NCBI GenBank assembly: GCA_900758895.1
Contig: CAAETG010000023.1
Coordinates: 1-21,184, forward strand
DNA from: Bacilli bacterium
GTDB lineage: Bacteria; Bacillota_I; Bacilli_A; RF39; UBA660
Direction: 5' to 3'
DNA: 21,184 bases
A program made the translations under genes and the position numbers. Below, piece after piece: positions 14,730-21,184 of the stretch. Positions within the stretch are counted from its first letter, which is position 1. Each line of letters begins with the position of its first letter. Under the pieces are notes generated by a model, which made no database searches, was not told the origin of the DNA, and was given only the letters and a program-made list of their open reading frames with translations.

Positions 14730-16492
14730 TCATGAAAGGTCAAAAGATTAGTGATCGCTACCAAATTATTAAATCGATTGGTGAAGGAGGAATGGCTAAT
14801 GTCTATCTTGCTTATGATACGATATTAGATCGAAATGTAGCTGTAAAAGTCCTTCGTGGAGATTTATCAAGTGATGAGAAATTTGTTAGACGTTTTCAAA
14901 GAGAAGCTCTTGCTGCATCTAGTCTTACCCATCCTAATATTGTAGAAGTTTATGATGTTGGGGAAGATAATGGAGAATATTATATTGTCATGGAATATAT
15001 TGAGGGAAAACACTTGAAGAATTTACTTAAAAAACGAGGAAAATTAACTTTGAGTGAAGCTGTTGATATTATGCTTCAGATTACTGATGGTATGGCAGCA
15101 GCTCATGACTCGTATATTATTCACCGCGATATTAAACCACAAAATATTATGATTTTAGAAAATGGTTTAGTTAAAATTACTGACTTTGGTATCGCTATGG
15201 CTATGAATGCTACACAACTCACACAAACCAATTCGGTTATGGGTAGTGTTCATTATTTACCGCCAGAGCAAGCAAGTGGACAAGGTTCTACTTTACAAAG
15301 CGATATTTATTCGATGGGTATTGTGATGTTCGAACTTTTAACTGGCGAGCTTCCTTTTAAAGGAGATAATGCAGTTGAAATTGCCCTTAAACATTTGAAA
15401 GAACCAATCCCGGATATTCGAGAGAAATTACCTAATGTACCAAATAGTATTTATAACATTATTAAAAGAGCAACAGCAAAAAATCCAAAGAATCGTTATC
15501 ATGATGCAAGGGAAATGCATGAAGATCTCTTAACGTGTTTGGATGATACAAGAGCAAATGAACCAATTATTAGTTTTAAGTATCCAGAGTCGGAAACCGA
15601 TGATGTTAAACTAATGAAAATGGTAAAAGATAGTAAAAATGTAAAAGTGGAAAAAAATGAAGATGGAAAGGTTAAAGAAGAAGAGGTTATTGCAAAAAAA
15701 ATTACAGGTGATGATTTGAAGAAACAAAATAAACTTTTAATTATTTTAGCGTTTATATTTACGGGATTAGTTGTTGGTATTACAGCTTTAATTGTGTTTA
15801 TTCCTCTTATTACTGGTAGTAATTCTATAGAGGTACCTGATGTTACTGATATGACAGTGAGTGATGCCATTGATGCTTTGCAAGATGCTGGATTTGTAGT
15901 ATCGGATGAACAAAGAGAAATAGCTTCTACAGAAATTGAAGAAGGAAGAGTGGTAAGAACTAGTCCGGCGGTAGGTAGTGAGCGAAAAGAAGGAACTACG
16001 ATTACATTATATGTATCGATTGGTGATACTCAAATTGAAATTGAAGATTATACAGGAGAGAGTTATCTAGAAGTAAAAGGTAGATTAGAAGCATTGGGAC
16101 TTTATGTCTTGATTGAGCGACGAGATGTAGAAGAAGATGAAGAAACAGATTATGAAGATGGTGTCATTATTGATCAATCTATTGAACCAGGAGAGAAAGT
16201 TTCAGCTGGAACCAATATTACCCTTTACATTCCTAATATCGTTACCAACTATCCAGATTTTACAAATGGCGAATATACTGTAGAAGATGTAGAAGATTTT
16301 GCTGATACTTATGAGCTTACTGTTGATATTGAATATGTAGAGACAAGTGAATATACACCTGGGGCGATTTATTATCAATCTAGACCAGAAGGACAAAGAG
16401 TTGTTGCCGGGCAAACGTTTATCATTCGTGTTGCTGAGGCTCCACAAGAGACTGGCGGCGAAGGTGAAGAATGTGAGAACGGTTTATGTTAA
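14726..16492 (+). CDS. prkC: PASTA-domain Ser/Thr protein kinase
   Basis: 588 residues. Cytoplasmic kinase with GEGGMANVYLAYD loop at 19-31, Lys41 in VAVKVL, catalytic HRDIKPQN (Asp135) and DFG (Asp153). The kinase ends near 272 and is followed by a charged juxtamembrane linker and a membrane segment at 337-362. Outside there are three PASTA-like repeats at about 368-435, 436-505 and 506-575; the first is typical (VPDVTDMTVSDAIDALQDAG), the third is divergent. The C-terminus ECENGLC contains two cysteines, an unusual tail. In relatives the kinase reads muropeptides or lipid II and controls growth and division. Start ATG overlaps the phosphatase stop; AGGGAG lies nine bases upstream. A second in-frame ATG is six bases on. 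RsgA, encoded next, is a known PrkC substrate in Bacillus. Confidence 0.96.
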   Translation: MIMKGQKISDRYQIIKSIGEGGMANVYLAYDTILDRNVAVKVLRGDLSSDEKFVRRFQREALAASSLTHPNIVEVYDVGEDNGEYYIVMEYIEGKHLKNLLKKRGKLTLSEAVDIMLQITDGMAAAHDSYIIHRDIKPQNIMILENGLVKITDFGIAMAMNATQLTQTNSVMGSVHYLPPEQASGQGSTLQSDIYSMGIVMFELLTGELPFKGDNAVEIALKHLKEPIPDIREKLPNVPNSIYNIIKRATAKNPKNRYHDAREMHEDLLTCLDDTRANEPIISFKYPESETDDVKLMKMVKDSKNVKVEKNEDGKVKEEEVIAKKITGDDLKKQNKLLIILAFIFTGLVVGITALIVFIPLITGSNSIEVPDVTDMTVSDAIDALQDAGFVVSDEQREIASTEIEEGRVVRTSPAVGSERKEGTTITLYVSIGDTQIEIEDYTGESYLEVKGRLEALGLYVLIERRDVEEDEETDYEDGVIIDQSIEPGEKVSAGTNITLYIPNIVTNYPDFTNGEYTVEDVEDFADTYELTVDIEYVETSEYTPGAIYYQSRPEGQRVVAGQTFIIRVAEAPQETGGEGEECENGLC

Positions 16493-17310
16493 AAGGAATG
16501 ATTGTTAAAAATATTAGTGATACTTATACAGTGAAAGTTGATTCTTTCGTTTATGATTGCAAGGCAAGGGGTAAGTTTCGGAATACTGGGCTTACTCCTC
16601 TTGTTGGTGATTGGGTAGAAATAGACGAAGAAAATAGTTACATTTTAAGTATCGAAGAAAGAAAAAATGAACTTGATCGGCCTAGTATTAGTAATGTCGA
16701 TGTAGCTCTCATTATTTGTAGTGTTAAAAAACCAGATTTATCTTTGTATTTGTTAGATAAATTACTTACAAGCATTACTTTGAAAAAAATTGAACCAGTT
16801 ATTTGTTTTACAAAAATTGATTTAATGAGTAAGAACGAACAAAAAGAATTAAAAAAAATTAGAAAATATTATCAAAAACTAGGATATCCAGTATTTACAA
16901 ATCAAAAAGTTAAAAAATTAATTCGTTATTTAAAAGAAAAAACAGTGGTGTTAACAGGTCAGACGGGGGCTGGGAAATCAAGTTTGCTTAACCAGATTGA
17001 TCCTAAGTTACATTTACAAACGGGTGAAATTAGTGAAGCTTTAGGTAGAGGAAGACATACAACTCGTCATACTGAATTTTTCTTTACACATGGTATTCTT
17101 ATTGCGGATACACCGGGATTTTCTGCACTTGATTTGGACAAGTATGAAAAAGAACAAATTCGGGATACTTTTCCTGAATTTACTAATATTAGTTGTGAGT
17201 ATAAAAATTGTATGCATTTGAAAGAAAAAAATTGCGTGGTAAAAAAAAGAGTGGAAGAGGGAATTATTTTAAAATCGAGATATGAAAATTATTGTCAATT
17301 TGTAAAGTAG
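16486..17310 (+). CDS. rsgA: Ribosome small-subunit GTPase RsgA (CpgA)
   Basis: 274 residues. Circularly permuted GTPase that matures the 30S subunit. An OB-fold domain (TPLVGDWVEID) is followed by the permuted G motifs: G4 as TKID (109-112), G1 as GQTGAGKSS (158-166) and G3 as DTPG (208-211). The zinc knuckle is Cys237, Cys242, His244 and Cys250. RHTTRHTEF before G3 is typical. Start at 16486 keeps the family's N-terminal pattern; it overlaps prkC by seven bases and has little Shine-Dalgarno, so coupling is likely. Confidence 0.95.
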   Translation: MLKGMIVKNISDTYTVKVDSFVYDCKARGKFRNTGLTPLVGDWVEIDEENSYILSIEERKNELDRPSISNVDVALIICSVKKPDLSLYLLDKLLTSITLKKIEPVICFTKIDLMSKNEQKELKKIRKYYQKLGYPVFTNQKVKKLIRYLKEKTVVLTGQTGAGKSSLLNQIDPKLHLQTGEISEALGRGRHTTRHTEFFFTHGILIADTPGFSALDLDKYEKEQIRDTFPEFTNISCEYKNCMHLKEKNCVVKKRVEEGIILKSRYENYCQFVK

Positions 17311-17318
17311 GTGATTTT

Positions 17319-17957
17319 ATGGAAATTTCAGTTTCTTATTTAAGTAGTAAATATGATCCAAAAAGAACGATTCAAATGATTGAGGGTACCAGTGCCAATT
17401 ATATCCATGTTGATTTAATGGATGGTGGATTTGTTCCTCATAAAAATTTTAGTATTTCTGAAGTTTTGGATTTATTAGGAGATCATCAAAAACCGTTGGA
17501 TATTCATTTGATGGTATTTGATCCAATTATCTATATTCATGATCTTGCTTCTTTACATCCTCGTTATATTACTTTCCATCTTGAAGCGACTAAAGATATT
17601 GTGGGTACGATAGAAGAAATTCGAAAATATGGGATTGGAGTAGGCTTATCTATTAAGCCGAATACAGATTTGTATGAACTAATGCCTTATTTATCTTTTG
17701 TTGATTTGGTTTTAATTATGAGTGTAGAACCGGGAGCGGGAGGACAAGCTTTTCTTCCAACATCGGTTAATCGTTTGGAAGAACTTATTAAAATAAGAGA
17801 AGAGAACCATTTTTCTTTTCAAATAGAAATGGATGGTGGAATTAATAAAGACACAATTTCATTCGTGCCTACACTTGATATTGCAGTTAGTGGTTCTTTT
17901 GTTTGCCAGTCTGAAGATTTTCAAAAGCGAATTGATGAATTAAAAAATAGAATGTAA
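17319..17957 (+). CDS. rpe: Ribulose-phosphate 3-epimerase
   Basis: Interconverts ribulose-5-phosphate and xylulose-5-phosphate. 212 residues, from ATG with TAGGTGAT upstream. Metal ligands His30 and Asp32 (YIHVDLMDGGFVP), His63 (DIHLMV) and Asp172 (EMDGGIN) are all present. The phosphate-binding loop is VEPGAGGQAF rather than the common NPGFGGQ, and the usual PS in the first strand is replaced by VS, so it is a divergent member. A related hexulose-phosphate epimerase (AlsE) is possible, but the operon position (after rsgA, as in Bacillus) favours Rpe. No terminator is seen directly after it; thiN, which follows rpe in Bacillus, is absent. Confidence 0.88.
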   Translation: MEISVSYLSSKYDPKRTIQMIEGTSANYIHVDLMDGGFVPHKNFSISEVLDLLGDHQKPLDIHLMVFDPIIYIHDLASLHPRYITFHLEATKDIVGTIEEIRKYGIGVGLSIKPNTDLYELMPYLSFVDLVLIMSVEPGAGGQAFLPTSVNRLEELIKIREENHFSFQIEMDGGINKDTISFVPTLDIAVSGSFVCQSEDFQKRIDELKNRM

Positions 17958-18001
17958 ATACTGCTATAAGATAAAAATGCTGGTTATAGGAACAAAATAT
18001 A

Positions 18002-18029
18002 TTGACTTTGTGCTTATATGTGTTATAAT
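18002..18029 (+). promoter_or_regulatory. Strong promoter of the orphan small RNA
   Basis: TTGACT, 16 bases, extended -10 TGTTATAAT. This is one of the best promoters in the window, yet no coding frame follows it before a terminator. Confidence 0.75.
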
Positions 18030-18035
18030 GAAAGT

Positions 18036-18140
18036 GTAATGCAAATAGTTATATCCTGCCTATATAGCTCGTTTCTTTATATATGGGCGGGAATGTTTCA
18101 AATTTCATTAGTGGGATCCTTTAATTCCCACATTTTTTTT
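18036..18140 (+). ncRNA. Candidate small RNA between rpe and mutS
   Basis: Predicted transcript of about 105 bases. A 12-base-pair helix pairs 18055-18066 (CCTGCCTATATA) with 18080-18091, allowing two G-U pairs, and encloses a 13-base loop. It ends in a terminator: GTGGGA (18111-18116) with TCCCAC (18126-18131) and eight T. mutS has its own promoter beyond that terminator, so this is a separate unit rather than an obvious leader. It does not match signal recognition particle RNA, tmRNA or any riboswitch I know; a 6S-type RNA would be longer. The exact 5' end is inferred from the promoter. Confidence 0.6.
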
Positions 18141-18152
18141 GTATTTTTTTCT

Positions 18153-18180
18153 TTGCAAAAAATTTTAGGAATGGTATAAT
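18153..18180 (+). promoter_or_regulatory. Promoter of mutS
   Basis: TTGCAA, 16 bases, extended -10 TGGTATAAT, 27 bases before the start codon. Confidence 0.65.
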
Positions 18181-18207
18181 AGTTCTTGTAGTAAAAGAGG
18201 ATGTAAA

Positions 18208-20742
18208 ATGAATAGAAGTGAAGTTAATCGAGAAGAATTAAGTCCCATGATGAAGCAGTACATGGAAATTAAGGATCAACATCCTGATGAATTACTCTTT
18301 TATCGTTTAGGGGATTTTTATGAATTATTTTTTGAAGATGGTATTACCGCATCAAGAGAATTAGAGCTTACGTTAACAGGTAAGAATGCTGGGCTTAAAG
18401 AGAGAGTGCCAATGTGTGGAGTTCCTTTTCATAGTGTGACTCCTTATATTGAAAAATTAATTGATAAAGGATATAAAGTTGCGATCTGTGAACAACTTGA
18501 AGATCCTAAAACAGTAAAGGGGACTGTTAAAAGAGGAGTAGTTGATGTTATTTCGAAAGGATCGGTTGTTAATTTAGAAAGTTTAAATGAACATGATAAT
18601 AATTATATTGGTAGTATTTTAGATCTTTCTTATTTATACTTAATTACTTATGCTGATATTTCAACTGGTGAGTTAAAAAGTTTAAGTATTGCTCATCATA
18701 AAAACGAACTGGTAAATGAGATTCTTCATTTGAATATGAAAGAAGTAGTTTTAGAAAATAACCAGGATGCTGAACTTATTCATATGTTTAAAAATACTTA
18801 TGGAATTCAAGTATCAATTAGTGGTGAATATTTAACAGAAGGATATGAATCTTTAATTAATTCTGTAGAAGATGTGCGAGTAAAACAAGGAATTCGTCAT
18901 TTGCTTTATTATCTTGTTGTAAGAGAACTTAAAGATTTACATCATATTTCAAGTGTTGAAATTGTGAATAAGAATCATTATTTAGAAATGGATATTCATA
19001 CGATTCGTAATTTAGAATTAACAGAAACGTTGCGATTAAAAGAAAGAACTTATTCGCTTTTATGGTTACTTGATAAGACGAAAACGGCGATGGGTTCGAG
19101 AAAAATCAAACAATGGCTTACTAATCCTTTAAGAGATTCTAACAAGATTCTAGATCGTTATCAAAAGATTGAAGTTTTTAATACTCATTTTATGCAGAAA
19201 GATGAAATACGTGACCTATTATTTCAAGTATATGATTTGGAGCGATTATGTGCTAAAGTTATTTGCGGTAATTTAAATGCAAGAGATTTACTCCAAATAA
19301 AAAATTCTTTAAGCGTTTTACCACGAATTAAAGATATTTTAAGGGAATTAAACTTAGAATATACACTTAATACTCATGATGAATTATTTGATCTTTTAGA
19401 TCGGAGTATTTATGAAAATCCACCGATTAGTGTGAAAGAAGGATTTTTAATTAAAGATGGCTATAATCATGAGCTTGATGAACTAAAAAGTATTCGTTCA
19501 GGCGGAAAAGATTTTATCGCTGAGTTTGAAGCTAAATTAAAAGAAACAACGGGAATTAAAAATTTGAAAGTTGGTTTTAACCGCGTGTTTGGTTATTATA
19601 TTGAAGTTTCTAAAGGACAAGTAGAAAATGTAAGTGAAGCTTGGGGTTGGGAGCGAAGACAAACTTTAACCAATTATGAACGTTATATTTCACCAGAATT
19701 AAAAGAAAAAGAAGCGCTTATTTTAAATGCTGAAGAAAAAATATTTGAGTTAGAATATGAACTTTTTAATCAAATACGAGATCGGGTAAAAGATGAAATA
19801 TTAGAGATTAAAAAGACAGCGGATGTGATTAGTGAAATTGATGCTTTAATTAGTCTTGCTGTTTGTAGTGAAGAATATAATTTTGTTAAACCTACTTTAA
19901 ATACAGATAATAAAATTGAAATTATTGAAGGTAGACATCCTGTAATAGAGAAGGTCAGCAAAGAAGCTTATGTTCCGAATGACATTATCATGGATGAAGC
20001 AACAGATGTACTACTCATTACCGGTCCTAATATGAGTGGTAAATCTACTTATATGCGAGAACTTGCGATCATTATTATTATGGCGCAAATGGGTTCTTAT
20101 GTACCGGCAAAATCTGCTAATTTACCAATTATTGATAAGATATTTACGAGAATTGGTGCTAGTGATGATTTAGTAAGTGGGGAATCCACATTTATGGTAG
20201 AAATGAAAGAAGCACAAAATGCGTTAGTTCATGCGACGAAAGATAGTCTTATTTTATTTGATGAATTAGGTAGAGGAACTGCTACTTATGATGGTATGAG
20301 TCTTGCAGAGGCAATTTTAGAGTATGTTGCTAAAAACATTAAGTGTAAAACATTATTTTCCACTCATTATCATGAACTTACACAATTAGATCAAGAATTT
20401 TTAAATGTGAAAAATGTTCATGTCGCAGCAAAAGAAGAGGGCAATATGATTACTTTCTTACATAAAGTCCAAAATGGTCCAGCGGATAAGAGTTATGGTA
20501 TTCATGTAGCAAGACTTGCCAAAATGCCTGCAGAACTACTTGAGCGAGCACAAAATATTTTGGATGGTTATGAAAAAGGGGAGGTAAAGAAAATAAAAGA
20601 AACTGATAATCGTCAGCTTTCTATGATATTTGATGAACCAAAAGAGGATAAGTTAAGAGAAAAATTAAATTCAATTGATCCATTACATGTAACACCAATG
20701 GAAGCAATGAATTTGTTATTTGAATTGAAAGAATTAGAATAA
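18208..20742 (+). CDS. mutS: DNA mismatch repair protein MutS
   Basis: 844 residues, standard for MutS1. Recognises mismatches and recruits MutL. The mismatch-reading Phe37 and Glu39 lie in GDFYELF of domain I. Connector, lever and clamp regions are complete. ATPase motifs: Walker A GPNMSGKST at 606-614, Walker B with Asp685-Glu686 (ILFDELGRGTATYDG) and FSTHYHEL. The end PMEAMNLLFELKELE is the usual C-terminal helix. ATG preceded by GAGG at good spacing. mutL is not adjacent within the window; what follows is non-coding. Not a MutS2, since it lacks the Smr domain and has the FxE motif. Confidence 0.97.
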   Translation: MNRSEVNREELSPMMKQYMEIKDQHPDELLFYRLGDFYELFFEDGITASRELELTLTGKNAGLKERVPMCGVPFHSVTPYIEKLIDKGYKVAICEQLEDPKTVKGTVKRGVVDVISKGSVVNLESLNEHDNNYIGSILDLSYLYLITYADISTGELKSLSIAHHKNELVNEILHLNMKEVVLENNQDAELIHMFKNTYGIQVSISGEYLTEGYESLINSVEDVRVKQGIRHLLYYLVVRELKDLHHISSVEIVNKNHYLEMDIHTIRNLELTETLRLKERTYSLLWLLDKTKTAMGSRKIKQWLTNPLRDSNKILDRYQKIEVFNTHFMQKDEIRDLLFQVYDLERLCAKVICGNLNARDLLQIKNSLSVLPRIKDILRELNLEYTLNTHDELFDLLDRSIYENPPISVKEGFLIKDGYNHELDELKSIRSGGKDFIAEFEAKLKETTGIKNLKVGFNRVFGYYIEVSKGQVENVSEAWGWERRQTLTNYERYISPELKEKEALILNAEEKIFELEYELFNQIRDRVKDEILEIKKTADVISEIDALISLAVCSEEYNFVKPTLNTDNKIEIIEGRHPVIEKVSKEAYVPNDIIMDEATDVLLITGPNMSGKSTYMRELAIIIIMAQMGSYVPAKSANLPIIDKIFTRIGASDDLVSGESTFMVEMKEAQNALVHATKDSLILFDELGRGTATYDGMSLAEAILEYVAKNIKCKTLFSTHYHELTQLDQEFLNVKNVHVAAKEEGNMITFLHKVQNGPADKSYGIHVARLAKMPAELLERAQNILDGYEKGEVKKIKETDNRQLSMIFDEPKEDKLREKLNSIDPLHVTPMEAMNLLFELKELE

Positions 20743-20762
20743 TTTTGTAAACAAAATGTAAA

Positions 20763-20791
20763 TTGTACTTATTTAAAAATTGTTATATACT
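20763..20791 (+). promoter_or_regulatory. Possible promoter of the plus-strand small RNA
   Basis: TATACT with a poor -35 TTGTAC at 17 bases. It would start RNA near 20798, just before GAGCATTGGGG. A perfect inverted repeat ATTTTGT-AA-ACAAAAT lies upstream at 20742-20757 and could be an operator. Confidence 0.4.
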
Positions 20792-20797
20792 TAAGTT

Positions 20798-20875
20798 GTA
20801 GAGCATTGGGGTCCGATCTAATGCCTATGTATTTCTACGAGACATTAGTCGTATCACTATGACTAATGTTTTTTT
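20798..20875 (+). ncRNA. Candidate plus-strand small RNA after mutS
   Basis: About 75-78 bases from the predicted start to a strong terminator: ACATTAGTC (20842-20850) with GACTAATGT (20861-20869), ten-base loop, then seven T. Near its 5' end GCATT and AATGC can close a hairpin around GGGGTCCGATCT. No open frame of note. It lies fully antisense to the likely 3' region of the convergent minus-strand transcript. Function unknown; an antisense regulator is the working idea. Confidence 0.5.
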
Positions 20876-21000
20876 ATGCGGTAATATTACTACTAGACGC
20901 AACTCCATATAACCACCCACTTCCTACAACCAAAACCCCTGTGAGGTAAGGAGGCAAAAAATAGTTAATCATATAAGTAAAAGCATTAGCCCCAATGCTC
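20801..21000. repeat. Inverted repeat pair bounding a 200-base segment
   Basis: GAGCATTGGGG at 20801-20811 recurs exactly inverted as CCCCAATGCTC at 20990-21000. The match continues inward after a six-base insertion in the left copy (TCCGAT), through CTAATGC. In all 18 bases match. Each copy is itself a small hairpin. No target-site duplication is evident in the flanks. It could be a miniature mobile element or the 5' elements of two convergent RNAs. Confidence 0.6.
20874..20972 (-). CDS. Possible 32-residue hydrophobic peptide
   Basis: On the minus strand an ATG frame of 32 codons begins MINYFLPPYLTGVLVVG and continues with Trp20-Leu-Tyr and a Ser-rich tail ending NITA. Residues 9-25 could span a membrane. 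A possible promoter (TTGCTT, 17 bases, CATAAT at 21037-21009) would start RNA just before the inverted repeat. Against it: no Shine-Dalgarno is visible before the ATG, and the peptide lacks the charged tail of Fst or TxpA/BsrG toxins. A five-codon frame (MLLLI) ends overlapping the ATG, which might allow coupling. Treat as a candidate only. Confidence 0.3.
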   Translation of the reverse strand: MINYFLPPYLTGVLVVGSGWLYGVASSSNITA

Positions 21001-21046
21001 AAGACACTATTATGAATTATTGCTTAGAAAAAAGCAAGAAAAAGCG

Positions 21047-21084
21047 TTCGACAAAAATCGACGATTTCCTACATCTATGTCGAA
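21047..21084. other. Inverted TTCGACA motif pair
   Basis: TTCGACA (21047-21053) and TGTCGAA (21078-21084) face each other across 24 bases that also include an internal ATCGACGAT palindrome. TTCGACA/TGTCGAA also occurs once at 5977-5983 and once at 8498-8504, both intergenic. The heptamer equals the known Spo0A box, but that link is not established here. Confidence 0.4.
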
Positions 21085-21086
21085 AA

Positions 21087-21122
21087 TAAAAAAAGAACCT
21101 ATTACTTTAAATATTTAGGCTC
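21087..21122 (-). terminator. Terminator of the XRE-type gene
   Basis: On the minus strand GAGCCTA (21122-21116) pairs with TAGGTTC (21101-21095) with one G-U pair, then a run of T. The left arm lies inside the last codons of the gene. Confidence 0.5.
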
Positions 21123-21184
21123 GTCTATTTTGCCTAAAAGGTAGTCGGCAGAGATATTGTATTTTTTACAAATAGTATATAAAC
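21102..21184 (-). CDS. C-terminal end of an XRE-family (Cro/CI) regulator, partial
   Basis: 26 codons and a TAA run in from the window edge. The sequence TICKKYNISADYLLGKIDEP is the hallmark end of the Cro/CI helix-turn-helix domain (helix 5 followed by S-x-D-Y-L-L-G). It ends seven residues after that glycine-lysine, so this is a small stand-alone repressor or a domain at the protein's end. The rest lies beyond the window. Its target is unknown; the neighbouring small-RNA region and inverted TTCGACA sites are possible candidates. Confidence 0.75.
   Translation of the reverse strand, partial: LYTICKKYNISADYLLGKIDEPKYLK

Noticed and set aside
17958..18000. Terminator after rpe from CTATAA/TTATAG
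   Set aside because: Six weak pairs with a 14-base loop and no T run.
1..21184. CRISPR array, rRNA genes, insertion sequence with transposase and terminal repeats
   Set aside because: No regularly spaced repeats, no rRNA sequence and no classical transposase were seen; the Rpn gene is only loosely called a transposase.

Overview
The window is AT-rich, compactly packed chromosomal DNA from a low-GC Firmicutes-type bacterium. TGA is used as a stop throughout (for example at the end of the Xer recombinase, PP2C phosphatase and Rpn genes' neighbours) and Trp is TGG, so the genetic code is standard and this is not a Mycoplasma-type code. Gene order (fmt-rlmN-prpC-prkC-rsgA-rpe; tgt near a TIGR04086 gene and a DUF421 gene) follows the Bacillus plan. 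An uncultured gut Bacilli lineage of the RF39 type is a reasonable inference, mainly from the style of the surface protein at 8562-10021, but it is not proven by the sequence.

Layout. 1-1121: tail of an upstream gene and a SepM/YlbL-type PDZ-Lon protease. 1110-3296 (minus): a three-gene unit of two unrecognised proteins around a TtcA-like tRNA thiolase. 3464-3631 (minus): tRNA-Leu(UAG) and a CAU tRNA with promoter and terminator. 3793-5140: unknown gene overlapping a XerC/XerD recombinase. 5190-5930: probable lipoprotein. 6042-6860: Rpn-family PD-(D/E)XK nuclease. 6956-8372: tgt and a small membrane protein. 8562-10021: a large exported surface protein broken by a -1 frameshift in a T run. 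10123-11221: divergent TIGR04086 and DUF421 membrane proteins. 11338-17957: one tightly overlapping operon, fmt, an unknown membrane protein, rlmN, prpC, prkC, rsgA, rpe. 18002-18140: a candidate small RNA with its own promoter and terminator. 18208-20742: mutS. 20743-21184: a dense non-coding region with convergent small transcripts, inverted repeats and the C-terminal end of an XRE-type repressor on the minus strand.

How it works together. Most genes are translation and RNA-modification housekeeping (TtcA, Tgt, Fmt, RlmN, RsgA, tRNAs) plus a Ser/Thr kinase-phosphatase pair that senses cell-wall material through PASTA domains. The accessory parts are the Rpn gene, the broken surface protein, and the region after mutS.

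The most novel-looking items are the convergent RNA/hydrophobic-peptide locus at 20763-21037, which resembles the layout of a type I toxin-antitoxin but lacks a clear ribosome site, and the orphan RNA at 18036-18140. A structural theme is extreme compaction: promoters lie 16-27 bases from start codons and many terminator hairpins are built from the last codons of the gene they end.
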